In this document: positions 11,878 to 23,118 of the stretch, in pieces
How positions within the stretch are numbered: the first letter of the stretch is position 1
How the letters are laid out: each line of letters opens with the position of its first letter
NCBI RefSeq assembly: GCF_033115175.1
Contig: NC_084833.1
Span: 54,770,716-54,834,715 of the forward strand
Direction: 5' to 3'
Source of the DNA: Lepus europaeus
Taxonomy: Eukaryota; Chordata; Mammalia; Lagomorpha; Leporidae
Length of the DNA stretch: 64,000 bases
Translations under genes and position numbers: made by a program
Notes under the pieces: model-generated
The model's input: only the letters and a program-made list of their open reading frames with translations
What the model was told of the DNA's origin: nothing
Database searches by the model: none

Positions 11878-12183
11878 GGGTAGGCATTTGACCTGGTAGT
11901 GCAAACATTGTTTCAGTCACTCACATCACACATCAGAGCACCTGGGCTCAATACCTGGCTCCAGCCCCTGACTCCAGCTACCTGATAAAGCACAGGCACA
12001 GTGATGGCTCAAGTACTTGGGTCCCTCCACTTGCATAGAAGACCTGGACTGAGTCTCCAGATCCTGGCTTCAGCCTGGCCCAGCCCTGGCTGTTGCAGAC
12101 ATTTGGAGAGTAAACCAGCAGATGTGACTGTGCGCTTGCTCTCTCCCTCTCTCTCTGACTCTCAAATAAATTTATCTTAGACT
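11878..12183 (+). repeat. Old, divergent C-type SINE
   Basis: GGTAGGCATTTGACCTGGTA head, CCTGGGCTCAATACCTGGCT, GTTGCAGACATTTGGAGAG and a CTCTCTGACTCTCAAATAAA end. More diverged than most copies here, so it is an older subfamily member. Confidence 0.8.
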
Positions 12184-12185
12184 GT

Positions 12186-12222
12186 GATTATATATATATA
12201 TATGTATATGTATATATATGCA
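12186..12222. repeat. (TA)n-type microsatellite
   Basis: TATATATATATATGTATATG run directly after the SINE tail, likely grown from the SINE's A-rich 3' end. Confidence 0.85.
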
Positions 12223-12465
12223 TGCACACTCATTAAATTCTCACAACAATACTATATTGTGTTACACAATATATGTGCGAATATATGATTTCAAAAATTT
12301 TTACACTAAGAAAAAAGATAAACATCTTTTAATTCCATATTCCAGGAACTTCCTGAAGTACCCTCATATAGTGTCTACCATAGAATAAGTTCTATAAATA
12401 TTAGTTATTATTTGTTGATTCATTTATACTTCTTATGATTATTCAGTAGAAAAATTTGCCTACTG
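12223..12465. other. AT-rich intergenic, possible L2/MIR 3' trace
   Basis: GTGTCTACCATAGAATAAGTTCTATAAATATTAGTT near 12371-12405 resembles the 'gcctggcacatagtaggcgctcaataaatatttgttgaa' end of ancient LINE2/MIR elements. No gene. Confidence 0.45.
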
Positions 12466-12801
12466 GGGCTAGTGTTGTGGAACAGCAGGTCAAGCCACTG
12501 CTTACAATGCCAGCATCCCATATTGGAATGCCCACTGAATCCAGCTGCTCTGCTTCCAATCCAGCTCCCCTGCTAATGTGCCTGGGGCAGGAGCAGTTAT
12601 TGGTCCAAGTGCTTGAGCCCCTGCCACCCATGTGGGAGACCAGGAAGGAGTTCCAGGCTCCTGGCTTCAGTTTGGCCCAACCCTGGGCATTGCAGCCATT
12701 TGAGGAATGAACCAGCAGGTGGAAGATTGTGTGTATGTGTGTGTGTTTCTTTCTCTCTGTGTTTCACTTTGCCTTTTAAATAAATTTTTAAACAAAGAAA
12801 A
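12466..12801 (+). repeat. Lagomorph C-type SINE
   Basis: GGGGCTAGTGTTGTGGAACA head, CCACCCATGTGGGAGACCAG body, a short (TG)n where most copies have (CT)n, and CTTTGCCTTTTAAATAAATT end. Confidence 0.9.
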
Positions 12802-12829
12802 ATTGGTCTACATAGTAGAAACCTCAACT

Positions 12830-14573
12830 TTTTCAGCCTAGCCTTCTTCTTCTTCTGGGAACAGCCTTTGTCATGATCACTTCTCTACCCATTCCCAACC
12901 TCCTGATTTTCATGGAAGCCGTATGTAAGTACAATATGATCACCCTCCCAAACCAACCTGAGTAATCAGAATTCTTCCCCAGGAATTCTGCCTCTGGAAT
13001 GGGAAAGAGTTCAGTCTCCAGTAATGAAAGCTGCTACTACCAGCAGCCACTTGGACTGAGAAGCAGACAAAGAGAACAAAGAATGAAACTAGTGTAGAAA
13101 TAGAATATAGAGATCTGCTCAGCCTTTGAGGGTCTGGTTCCTTGGCATTCCTTGCCCTTGCTTTTCAGGAGCCAACTCTGCAAGTGAAGGCTTTGCTTCT
13201 CTCAAGCTGGCTTGATTTGGGATTTTATTCCTTGCCATGAATGAGTGCTAACTAAATACAGGTCTAATCCAGTAGATTTGGCCTTCATAGATGGGTGGCT
13301 CTGGCAATGAAGGGCACCTCTCAGTTATGATCAATTATCCAAGCCAGCATTATCTTCCTTACTTTCCTGTTGACTCACTGATATGAGCCCAGAATGAATG
13401 GTCAGACAATTGCCTTCACGTCCAGGTTAATGCTGCGATTATTGCTATGTTCCCTGGTGAAAACCTTCCTGCCTTGGGAAATAAGACTTCTAGACCCACA
13501 GAGTCTACAATTGTGCAGACAATCAGCAAAAAATTTATAATGTGTTGCACAATGTAATAATAAACAGAAACTCATTTTTCATTCCTTGATTTCTATGCCC
13601 ATAACAACTGGGGATGGGGAAATAGCCACATGTATTGGTCACTAACTCAGAGTACATGGGACATCTGCAAGGATATTGCTCCAGCTCTTCAAGGTGTTCC
13701 CACCCAGCTGGCACTATAACTACGTCTTCCAAGAGGCCATCCCACCACTTATCAAGCCAGCTGTTTCAGGACGAACCAGGGAGTTCCATGAGCATGAGCC
13801 TGTTGTCACAACTGCTCTGAGCTTCCTGCTCCCGAGCAATGCTCTGTGAAGAGTACATCCTGCAAATCCCAGGATGATGACTTTGGCAGAAGCATTATGA
13901 ACACGGCAGACAGAGGTGGATCCATAGTAAATGTCTATTTGAGTTAAAACACAGTCTGCCCCTTCCCTGCTGGATGTGATCCTTGGTAATCAACCTTCCA
14001 CCAAGCGGCTGGCTGGTGCTCCCAAGGTGATGGAGCCACATTGAATATTAGTTGTTGGTCTCAGTTTTGGCGAATTGAACACTCAGCAGTGGTGCCTGGA
14101 AGTTCATTTTTCTGAGTATCTCAGTAACCCTGTGGACCACTTTGTTTGGCTTCCATTCGACTAAGACAGGGATGACTGGGGAAAGCAGTTAACAGATGCC
14201 CACAACACAGTTAATCTCACCTACCTGTTCATTAAGATTCTCTCCTGCAGAGATTACTGTTCAGTAATCACATGAGACATGGTGTCTACACATTCTGTTC
14301 AAATTCAGAGAGTTCTACCACATCCCTCTTTCAGAGAGCTCTTTGTCACCTGTTTCCCAATAGTTATCTTTCTACAAGTCTTGACTATCCAGCAAAACCA
14401 TTAACTACTACTGCTGAGTCAATATAGACTCACACTGCCCCACCAGGAGAACTTTTCATCACCTCTGTTTTTCAAAGCCACCCCATGGTGGGACTATGAT
14501 GCTATAACCATCTACTTTTTTAATAGATTTATTTGTGTATTTGAAAGTCAGAGTTACACAGAGAGAGAAAGAG

Positions 14574-14611
<38 letters not shown>

Positions 14612-15245
14612 CTTCCATCTGCTGGTTCACTCCCCAATTGGCCACAATGGCTGGAGCTGTGCTGATCCGAAGCCAGGAGCCTCCTCCAGGTCTCCCACAT
14701 AGATACAGGGGCCCAAGAACTTGGGCCACCCTCCGTTGCCCTCCTAGGACATCGCAGAGAGCTGGATCAGAAATGGAACAGCCAGGACTCAAATCGGAGC
14801 CCACTTTACCCACTATGCCACAGCACCAGCCCCACAACTATTTTTGAGCAGTGCCAACATACAACACAGAACCACCTACAAACAAGGCCTAGAATTTTTC
14901 CTTCACAGCAAACTTGTCACAGAGAACTTATCAAGAAGCCACATATAAGTTTGGGAGAGAAGGGGCAATTTGATAGGAGCATGAGCCACAGGTGTTATGT
15001 GCTCATGCAACTTACTTGTGCCTTCAGGACTTGCTTGAGCCTGATCTCAAATAGAACAATTCCATTTGATAATGGAATGCTTCTATGAATAGCCAGCTTT
15101 ATAGCGTAGGAAGTCAAACAACACCTGCTTCATGATGGCCAAGGTACCTTGGTGACTCACAATCATGCCGTCACTGTTATTCTTCAAGACGTATCAGTCA
15201 TAAGGTAGCTGCTACTATTGTTATAATACACACTTACAGGTGAAA
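12830..15245 (-). mobile_element. ERVL-like endogenous retrovirus internal fossil
   Basis: About 2.1 kb of old sequence (plus one SINE) that recalls, in reverse orientation, the pol-side internal region of class III (ERVL/MaLR) elements; the part at about 13,950-14,480 is the clearest. It is heavily decayed with many breaks, and no LTR pair was identified. The recognition is by memory of widespread mammalian copies, so ends and exact family are uncertain. Age: ancestral to placental orders or close to it. Confidence 0.45.
14518..14834 (-). repeat. C-type SINE inside the ERVL-like fossil
   Basis: Reverse copy: TTAATAGATTTATTTGTGTA tail, (GA)n tract at about 14578-14609, body, ending TGCCACAGCACCAGCCCC. 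It splits the older element. Confidence 0.92.
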
Positions 15246-15259
15246 AGACAAAACCACAG

Positions 15260-15622
15260 TGGGGGCCAGAATTATGGCATAGTGGGTAAACTGCCACTTG
15301 TGGCACCAGCAACACATATGGGCACTGGTTCAAGTCCCAGCTACTCCACATCTAATTCAGCTCCCTGCTAATATGCCTGGGAAAGCAGCAGAGATGGCTT
15401 AAATTCTTGGGCTACCACACACATGTGGGAGACCTAGAAGAAGCTCCTGGCTCCTGGCTTCATATCAGCCCAGCTCCAGCCATTGCAACCATTTGAGGAA
15501 TAAACCAGAGGATGGAAGATTTCTTCCTTCTCTTTCTCCTCCTCCTCCTCCTCTTCCTCCTTCTTCTTCTTCTTTTTCTTCTTCTTCTCTCTCTCTCTCT
15601 AACTCTGCCTTTAAACACACAC
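15260..15622 (+). repeat. C-type SINE with expanded pyrimidine tract
   Basis: GGGGGCCAGAATTATGGCAT head, TGGTTCAAGTCCCAGCTACT B box, then a long TTCTTCCTTCTC/TCCTCCTCCTCC/TTCTTCTTCTT tract (about 15520-15600) and AACTCTGCCTTTAAACACAC end merging into a (CA)n run. Confidence 0.9.
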
Positions 15623-15672
15623 ACACACACATACATACAATGATGTTCACACTCTGTTAAAGAGAAGAGTTG

Positions 15673-15960
15673 GAGGGCCGACTCACTTGGTTAATCCTCT
15701 GCCTGCAGTGCTGGCATCCCATATGGGCACCGGGTTCTAGTCCTGGTTGCTCCTCTTCCAGTCCAGCTCTTTGCTGTGGCCCAGGAAGGCAGTGGAGGAT
15801 GGCCCAAGTGCTTGGGCCCTGCACCCGCATGGGAGACCAGGAGGAAGCCCATGGCTCCTGGCTTCAGATCGCCGTAGCAGCCATTTGTGGGGGTGAACCA
15901 ACAGAGGGAAGACCTTTCTCTCTGTCTATAACTCTACCTGTCAAATAAAAAAAGAAGAAG
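15673..15960 (+). repeat. C-type SINE followed by AAG microsatellite
   Basis: GAGGGCCGACTCACTTGGTT head, TGCCTGCAGTGCTGGCATCC, ending AACTCTACCTGTCAAATAAA. The A-rich tail passes straight into the (AAG)n array. Confidence 0.9.
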
Positions 15961-16002
15961 AAGAAGAAGAAGAAGAAGAAGAAGAAGAAGAAGAAGAAGA
16001 AG

Positions 16003-16033
<31 letters not shown>
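15951..16033. repeat. (AAG)n microsatellite, about 27 units
   Basis: Nearly uninterrupted AAG/GAA triplets seeded in a SINE tail. (GAA)n arrays of this purity are usually length-polymorphic. Confidence 0.97.
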
Positions 16034-16166
16034 TGTTGTTCCTGGCTCCTGACTTCAGCCACTGAGAGCATAAAAAATAATAATAATAAGAGAAGAGTTG
16101 GGATTTGAACCTAGCATCCATTGTGCTTTATCATTATCCTACCACAACCTTTAAAGCATGATTGAT

Positions 16167-16400
16167 TGGGGCTGGTGGCTTAATGGCTTAAGCTGCTACC
16201 TACAAAGCCAGCATACCATATGAGCACTGGTTCAAGCCCAGACTGCTCTGCTTCCAATCCAACTCCCTGCTAATGCACCTGGGAAAGCAGAGGAGGATGG
16301 TCCAAGTCCTTGGGCCCCTGCGTCCACATAGGAGACCCAGATGAAGCTCTTGGCTTCACCCTGGCTTGCAAACATCTGGGGAAAGAAACAGCAGATGGAA

Positions 16401-16435
<35 letters not shown>

Positions 16436-16446
16436 GTAACTCATAG

Positions 16447-16478
<32 letters not shown>

Positions 16479-16515
16479 CTCTTTCAAAAAAATAATAAAT
16501 CTTTAAAAAGAACAA
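16167..16515 (+). repeat. Lagomorph C-type SINE
   Basis: GGGGCTGGTGGCTTAATGGC head, TGGTTCAAGCCCAGACTGCT, two (CT)n blocks separated by TGTAACTCATAG, and ACTCTTTCAAAAAAATAATA end. Confidence 0.9.
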
Positions 16516-16880
16516 AAAAAACATGACTGCTCCATCTTGGATCAGGTACTCATCCTTACCCCAGAAGATGTGATAGAAGCAGATAGAGTCGTACTGATGA
16601 CACTACACACACCTTGTCTTTCTCAAGCTTTCTTTGTTTGCTCCAATAGTAGGGATATCAATAAACAGTTACAATACAGTGCAAGTAAGTGGCCAGAAAG
16701 GAGCCAGGTCCTACAAAAATACACAGGAGATATGGGAGTCACATAAAGTTTCCTGGGAGGACATGATCTTGGAACCGAGGCAGCAGTTGGACAGAGTGGG
16801 ACAGAACAAAGGGTGGGGACAAGTGGGAGGAGCTACAAGTAGGGGAACAGCCAGTACGAGGCCTTGACATGGCATACAGC
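16516..16880. other. Intergenic sequence, nothing recognised
   Basis: No gene or named repeat seen between the SINE and the ancient repeat that follows. Confidence 0.45.
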
Positions 16881-17600
16881 ACAGTAAGTCTGGACCCGAG
16901 ACTATAAAGAAGGGAAGGGCGAGAGATGAGGTTGCAGGCTAAGTATGGGTCAGACCATAAAAGGGCTTAGAGACTTTGCTAAGGAATTTGTGTTTTATCC
17001 TAAGGACAACACTGGAGACACTGAAGAGTTTTAAGCAGGCAAAAACATGACAGTTGTACAGTTTTGAAATGTTACTGAAGCTACAGAGTGAAGGTTAGGG
17101 ACCAAGAGGCTACTGCAATAGTCAAGGTGAACAACAGTGGCTACACTAGGGCTGTGGCGAAGGGGAGGGGGAAAAGTGGGAAGACCCAAGACACAACCGA
17201 TAGGACTGCTTGACAGATGGGAGGAGGGAGGAATCAAAGGATCTCACCAGGACTGGGGTCACTGGGTGTCAACAACAGTGCCATTCCCTGCAAACTAGGG
17301 ACACGGGTTTAGGGGATAAAATGTTACGGGCATATAAATGGCTGTGTCCTAAAGGCCACAAGAATGCATGTAAACAAGGTTGAGACTGAGATCCAGCTAC
17401 GGGAGTCATTCAGCCTACGGTGGTAACTGCATGTCAAGGAAGAGTGTGCAGAGTGAGGACAGAAGGGACACGAGATGCTAATGGTAAGATCTCAACAAGG
17501 AATTCAGCAGAAATTGAGGGGGCGAGAGGAAATGCCATCATGCCAGCTGATGGTCTGGGGGGGAAGGAAGAACCCATATAAAGGAAATTAATTTTGGAGC
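16881..17600 (+). repeat. Ancient mammalian interspersed repeat, copy 1 (family not named)
   Basis: Contains the well-known phrase pattern of a widespread old mammalian repeat: GGTCAGACCATAAAAGGGCT, AATTTGTGTTTTATCCTAAGG, ACACTGAAGAGTTTTAAGCA, then GAGGCTACTGCAATAGTCAA and AACAACAGTGGCTACACTAG. I recognise the pattern but cannot assign the family with certainty. A second copy lies at 56.6-58.5 kb. Confidence 0.6.
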
Positions 17601-17654
17601 AGATGTAATCAGGATTATGTATCCGAATGAATATAATCAAAATAGTTATCATTT

Positions 17655-17980
17655 ATTTTATTTTATTTTTTATTTGACAGGTAGAGTTATAGACAGTGAG
17701 AGAGAGAGACAGACAGAAAGGTCTTCCTTCCGTTGGTTCACTCCCCAAATGGCCGCTACGGCCGGCGCTGCGCCAATCCGAAGCCAGGAGCCAGGTGCTT
17801 CTTCCTGGTCTCCTGTGCGGGTGCAGGGGCCCAAGCACTTGGGCTATCCTCCACTACCCTCCCGGGCCACAGCAGAGAGCTGGACTGGAAGAGGAGCAAC
17901 CGGGACTAGAACCTGGCACCCATATGGGATGCCGGTGCCACAGGCAGAGGATTAACCAAGTGAGCCACAGCGCCGGACCT
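17655..17980 (-). repeat. Young-type C-SINE
   Basis: Reverse copy: TTATTTGACAGGTAGAGTTA, GGCCGCTACGGCCGGCGCTG, GTGCTTCTTCCTGGTCTCCT, ending GAGCCACAGCGCCGGACC. Same subfamily as the copy at 79-396. Confidence 0.93.
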
Positions 17981-17984
17981 AGCT

Positions 17985-18185
17985 ATAATATTTAACTGAC
18001 ATTTAATGTGTACCAGACAAAATTCTAAATATTTTACATATGTTATCTTCTAATTCTCACAATAATATCCCAATTTTATAGATGAGAAAATTGAAATACA
18101 AAGATTTAGTGATCTGGCCCAAGTCACACTGCCATTAAGTGGAAGAGTTGGGATTTAGACCCATGCCTTTTCATTCTAGAACCTG
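17985..18185 (+). repeat. MIR SINE
   Basis: TTACATATGTTATCTTCTAA, CACAATAATATCCCAATTTT, ATAGATGAGAAAATTGAAAT, AAGTCACACTGCCATTAAGT, AGAGTTGGGATTTAGACCC: the complete MIR order, head to tail. Confidence 0.85.
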
Positions 18186-18451
18186 TCATGCAATTCTGCC
18201 TCCCATGGGCAACAAATCAGCATAAGTTTTTAGGTTGCACTGTAAACTCACAAAATTAATGCTCTGTTGCTCCAGAAATCCTAATCCTGGGCCTAAATCT
18301 TTCCTACCGAGGATTATTTTTATACACATTTTCAGATATGCTATCAGGCACACTAGGGCTGCTGAAAACATTATCATGTATCACTTTCAACCTCTCCTGG
18401 AGCTGTAAGGGATTTATGGATTTGCAGCTTAAAATGAAACAAAACAACGAG

Positions 18452-18721
18452 GTCACACATTTAGCCAAGTGGAGAAGACACTAGTTAAGAGGCCATTGTC
18501 CCACATTGGAGGATCTGGGTTCAATAGCCCACTCTGGCTTCCACCTCCAGCTTCCTGCCAATGTAGATCCGGGGAGGCAGCAGTGACGGCTCGGGTGATT
18601 GGGTTCCTGCCACCCTCTTGGGAGGCCTGGAGAGAGCTCTCTCCCAGCTCAGCCTAGTCCCAGTTGTTACAGGCATTTGGGGAGTAAACCAGCAGATTGT
18701 TTACTGAGTTACTGTCTCTGT
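18452..18721 (+). repeat. Old C-type SINE
   Basis: CACACATTTAGCCAAGTGGA, TTGGAGGATCTGGGTTCAAT, GTTGTTACAGGCATTTGGGG, AGTAAACCAGCAGATTGTTT. Divergent older subfamily; its tail is lost against the reverse SINE that follows. Confidence 0.75.
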
Positions 18722-18962
18722 TAAAATTTGATTATTTGAAAGGCAGAGTTAAAGAGAGGCAGAGGCAGAGAGAGAGGGACAGAGAGAGAGTCCTTCCATC
18801 TGTTGGTTCACTCCCCAGATGGCCACAATGGCCAGAGCTGCACTGATCTGAAGCCAGGAGCCAGGAGCTTCTTCCAGGTCTCCCACACAGGGGACTTGAA
18901 CCAGTGCCCAAAGGGGTTGCTGGCTCTGCAGGCAGCAGCTCTACCCACCACACACTGGCCTC
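18722..18962 (-). repeat. C-type SINE with internal deletion
   Basis: Reverse copy abutting the previous one: ATTATTTGAAAGGCAGAGTT, GCCAGAGCTGCACTGATCTG. About 80 bases of the usual body are missing between TCCCACACAGG and the GGGACTTGAACCAGTGCCCA segment. Ends ACACTGGCCTC. Confidence 0.85.
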
Positions 18963-19057
18963 TCAAATATTTTTTTTTTAAATATGATGCTTCTTGTTTA
19001 ATGTTTCCTCAACAGAATCTACCCTCAAACCACTGAAACTTGAGGCAAGAATTCAAA

Positions 19058-19345
19058 AATGGGGCTCGTATTGTGGCATAGTGGGTAAAGTCACTGCCTG
19101 TGATGCCGGCATCTTCTATGGGCACCAGTTCGTGTCCTGGCTGCTCCACTTCTAATCTATCTCCCTTCTAATGGCCTGAGAAAAGCAGTGGGAGATGACC
19201 AGCTACCACCCACATAGGAGACCCAGATGAAGCCCTTGGCTCCTGGCTTTGGCCTGGCTTAGCCCTGGCTATTGTGGCCACCTGGGAAGTAAACCAGTGA
19301 TGGAAGATACTCTCTCTCTCTCTCTCCCCCCAACATCTTCTGTGT
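19058..19345 (+). repeat. Lagomorph C-type SINE
   Basis: GGGGCTCGTATTGTGGCATA head, GCACCAGTTCGTGTCCTGGC B box, (CT)n then CCCCCC. The standard CTTTCAAATAAA end is changed. Confidence 0.85.
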
Positions 19346-19678
19346 CTCATAAATTATTAATCATAGACAAAAATGTTATATATAATTAAATATTTGAAAC
19401 AAAATACTAAATTGTATCAGTGAAGCATATTTCTGCTATTTCCAAGTACAAAAGGCAGGCTTGGAGGTATAGTGTGGATGCTAAAATATTGACAATTTCC
19501 AGGTACATTAGTGGTTTATGGAGACAGAAAAGTTGAAGTGAACATCGTCGTGGTTTTTCCAAGCTATGTGTCAATGTCACTTCTCTGGTCCCACTTGCAT
19601 AGCCCCTGGAAGAACTTTAGTCATTGAAAATTAATATACATTTAGATGTGCCAGAGGACATTTTGAAAAGGGATGAAG
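19346..19678. other. AT-rich intergenic, nothing recognised
   Basis: No gene or clear repeat; TTATATATAATTAAATATTT near 19375 is simple AT-rich sequence. Confidence 0.5.
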
Positions 19679-20340
19679 GGGCTGGTGCTGTGGCATAGAG
19701 GGAAAAGTCACCATCTGCAGTGCTGGCATCCTATATGGGTGCTGGTTCGAGTCCACTTCCAATCCAGCTCTCTGCTATGGCCTGGGAAAGCAGTAGAAGA
19801 TGGCCCAAGGTTGCCAGCGCTGTGGCACAGTAGGTTAATCCTCCACCTGCAGCGCCGACATCCCATATGGGCGATGGTTCTAGTCCCAGCTGCCCCTCTT
19901 CCAATCTAGCTCTCTGCTATGGCCTGGGAAAGCAGTGGAAGATGGCCCAAGTGATTGAGCCCCTGCACCCACATGGGAGACCAGGAAGAAGCACCTGGCT
20001 CCTGGCTTTGGATCAGCACAGCTCCAGCCATTGCAGCCATCTGGGGAGTGAACCAATGGAAGGAAGACCTTTCTCTCTGTCTCTCCCTCTCACTATCTGT
20101 AACTCTGCCTTTCAAATAAATAAATAAAATCTTAAATAATAAAAAAGAAGATGGTCCTAGTCCTTGGGCCCCTGCACCCACATGGGAGATCTAGAAGAAG
20201 CTCCTGGCTCCTGGCTTTGGATCAGCCCAGCTCCAGCCATTGCAACCACGTGGGGAGTGAACCAGCAGATGGAAGACCTCTCTCTGCCTCTGCCTCTCTG
20301 TAACTCTGCCTTCCAAATAAATAAATAAAAAAGAAAAGAA
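19679..20340 (+). repeat. C-type SINE split by a second SINE (outer copy)
   Basis: Outer copy runs 19679-19809 and resumes at 20148-20340. The junction sequences AGAAGATGGCCCAAG (left) and AGAAGATGGTCCTAG (right) are the duplicated target. The right part continues exactly where the left stops (CTTGGGCCCCTGCACCC...). Confidence 0.92.
19810..20147 (+). repeat. C-type SINE nested in the 19679-20340 copy
   Basis: Complete young-type copy: GTTGCCAGCGCTGTGGCACA head, CCTCCACCTGCAGCGCCGAC, GCTGCCCCTCTTCCAATCTA, ending CTTTCAAATAAATAAATAAA. Confidence 0.93.
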
Positions 20341-20425
20341 AGAAGGAAGGGAGGGAGGGAGGGAGGGAGGGAGGAAGGAAGGAAGGAAGGAAGGAAGGAA
20401 GGAAGGAAGGAAGGAAGGAAGGAAG
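20337..20425. repeat. (GGGA)n/(GGAA)n microsatellite
   Basis: GGGA repeats change to GGAA repeats over about 85 bases, grown from the A-rich tail of the outer SINE. On the plus strand GGAA arrays are dense ETS-type core motifs. Confidence 0.96.
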
Positions 20426-22439
20426 GGCGGGCTCAGCACTCTGAGGGGTGTGATTTCCCCAGGTGGGGCTGGTTGGAAATGGAAGAACTTGTATGCTTTG
20501 TTTGACTACAGTTTGCAAACAAGTATGCCCAGCTGGGAGTAACCAAAAGCAGTAACAGCAAACTGTGGCTCAGGCCACTGGCTCTCATTCTGGGCTACAT
20601 ATTGGGATCAACTGGGAAGCTTTAAATCATTGAAGCCACTGCCAGAAATTCCTATGCTATCCGACTTACAGGCCCATCTCAGCACTGGGACCTTGAAAAC
20701 GCTGCAGGCGATCCTCACGGGCAGCTAAGCTGGAGAGCCAGTTTTCCTCTCTCCCTTCCTTACTTTCCTTATTCCTCCTTGCCTCCCCCCCCCCCTCTTT
20801 CTTTCCCTCCTTTTTATGACATAACACAAAACCCAGAAGGGGGTGGACCAACACCTGCACCCCTGCTGAGGGTGACCTCAGACAGTGGAGATCGCTCTCT
20901 CCTTCTGTCCTTCTTGCCCTCCGTTCCCAGCTTTCAGTCTCATTCTCTCGGCAATGTAGTGGCTGCTGCCATAGGCACTGAATCTAAGCTCCGTGATGGA
21001 AGACGGTAGGCAGAGGGGGAAAGGCTTCTCCCCACCCATCTTTGCCTTTTTCTTCAGACAGGGAAGCGGACCTCAAGGAGGTCTAAGAGCCCAAGTGGCA
21101 TCGCATGGCCATCTCGGGGTGGGATGAAGTGTTGGGATCAGCACGTGTTACTTTGCAGCCTCTGTAGCAGAAGGCAGGCGAGAAGGCAGTTGCAACGATT
21201 GCTGAGTGAACCGAGCTACAGCGTCTGCTGAGAATGACTGTACTACTTTTCTAAGTTTTCGAAATGTAAACATAGTGCAATGAAGACATACCTGGGAACA
21301 ATTTCATCATACCCTGGCCTGCCCACCACTCGATTTTCCACTCATATTATTCTACCCAAGCCCCAAGTAGCTCTGCTACCTTTTCAGAGGCTTCAGTAAT
21401 TGGCGAATACGCAGCCTTTTCAAGTCCCAAAGTTTCGGACCAGCGGAAAAGAGGATTAGCTTAAGCTCGGAGTGTGGGATGACCACGAAATCCTCCCCAA
21501 AGTCCTGGCCTCCTTTTGCCTGAGAGTCTCCAAAATAAATTTAATTTCTGTGCTGACCTGAACTTCACATTAAACTATTTACTGCCAAGGGTTTGAATTA
21601 CTGCAAATATGTCCCTTGGGTCTATCCCAGTTGAATTAATAATCAGAGCCCCCGCTACAATCTCTTGTTTGGCAGTTACTCTTATTCCAATCTTCCTCCT
21701 GAACTTAAGACTCATGATTTCCAACTTCCTTCTGGAAAAGAACACCTCCACGTCCCACGGGCAAGTCCAACTCAGTATGTCACAGTGATCTCATGATGTT
21801 CCCCTCCTAACGCCTGTGTCCCCTATCCCAGTGAACGGAATGACCACTGATCAAGTTGTTCGAACTACAACACTCAGATCCGTGCTCTAATCTTCTTTCA
21901 TTGCATACCTCCAAACAGTCACAATCCCATCAATTCTATCACACATAGCTTGTCAATCTGTCCCCTCCTCCTCCAGTTCAAACCTAGATTCTTCTCCCTG
22001 GATCCACAGAGCAAAAAGGATGGCAATGCCCTGGAGGTAACCAACCTCTCACCTTCAAGAAGTGGAAACAAAAGCCAGTAGGGTTGGAACTGAAAGAGCA
22101 AGGAAGAAAGTGTCAAGTGGAGCAGTCAGAGTCAGACTGGGTCCAGGCTGCAGTACGGGGTGAGTTGTTCTATGTTGTTGGTGATTGGGATGATAAAGCC
22201 ACAGCGGTGCTTGCACATGGAAAGTCGTTGACTTAATAAGTTCAGTCTGGTTCACACTCCATGTTGGCTCCTATCCCTTTTGTAAAATTAAATTAAATTA
22301 AATTAAAAATTACACTTAAAACCCAATAATACCCACAACCTCCGTCATCATGTGATAAACATCAGAAAAAAATTCCAATCAAAGAGCATCCTACAATATA
22401 CCTGATGAGTACATCTCAAAACCTGTCAACATTATCAAA
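20426..22439. other. Intergenic sequence, nothing recognised
   Basis: About 2 kb with no SINE and no supportable gene. A C-rich run sits at 20786-20796, and ATTAAATTAAATTAAATTAA at 22287-22309 is a simple pentamer repeat. Confidence 0.5.
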
Positions 22440-22785
22440 GAAAGAGAAAGAGAGACTGGGAGGGAGGGAAGGAGGGAGGGGAAAGTCTAAGAAGCTGTCT
22501 TGTCAGCCAAGAGCCAGAAGAGACATGCGGATTTAATTAACGTGGCATTTCAAATAAGATCCTCAAACAGAAAAAAGACATTAGGTGAAAACTAAAAACC
22601 ATGGACCCTAGTTACTATCAACGTAGTTAATATCAATGTATCAATGTAGGTCCATTAATTGTAATAAATGTGCTAAGTTATTGTAAGATATTAGTAACAT
22701 GGAAAACTGTAGGGGATATAGGGGAACTCTGTTCTGTCTGCCCAGTTTTTCTATATGTTCAAAACTGCTGTAAGAAATAAAAGTT
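22440..22785 (+). mobile_element. Old L1M LINE, 3' end
   Basis: GTTACTATCAACGTAGTTAA, TAATAAATGTGCTAAGTTAT, TGTAAGATATTAGTAACATG, ATATAGGGGAACTCTGTTCT, TTTTTCTATATGTTCAAAAC, ATAAAAGTTT follow the order of an L1M 3' UTR. Decayed and non-coding. Confidence 0.7.
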
Positions 22786-23118
22786 TGGGGCTGGTGCTGT
22801 GGCTTAGCAGGTAAAGCCTCCACCTACAGTGCCGGCATTCCATATGGGTGCCAGTTCGAGTCCCAGCTGCTCCACTTCTGATCCAGCTTCCTGCTAATAC
22901 TCCTGGGAAAGCAGCCGAAGATGGCCCAAGTGCTTGGGCCCCTGCACCCACATGGGAGACCCAGAAGAAGCTCCTGACTCCTGGCTTCCAAATGGCCTAG
23001 CCCCAGCCATTGCAGCCATTTGGGTAGTGAACCAGAGGATGGAAGACCTCTTTGTTTCTCCTTCTCTTTCTGTATTTCCGCCTTTCAAATAAATAAATAA
23101 ATCTTTAAAAAATAAAGA
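22786..23118 (+). repeat. Lagomorph C-type SINE
   Basis: GGGGCTGGTGCTGTGGCTTA head, GCCAGTTCGAGTCCCAGCTG B box, CTTTCAAATAAATAAATAAA end. Inserted at the L1M 3' end. Confidence 0.93.

Noticed and set aside
15465-15650. Glutamate-rich minus-strand frame resembling a coiled coil
   Set aside because: It is the reverse translation of the SINE pyrimidine tract.
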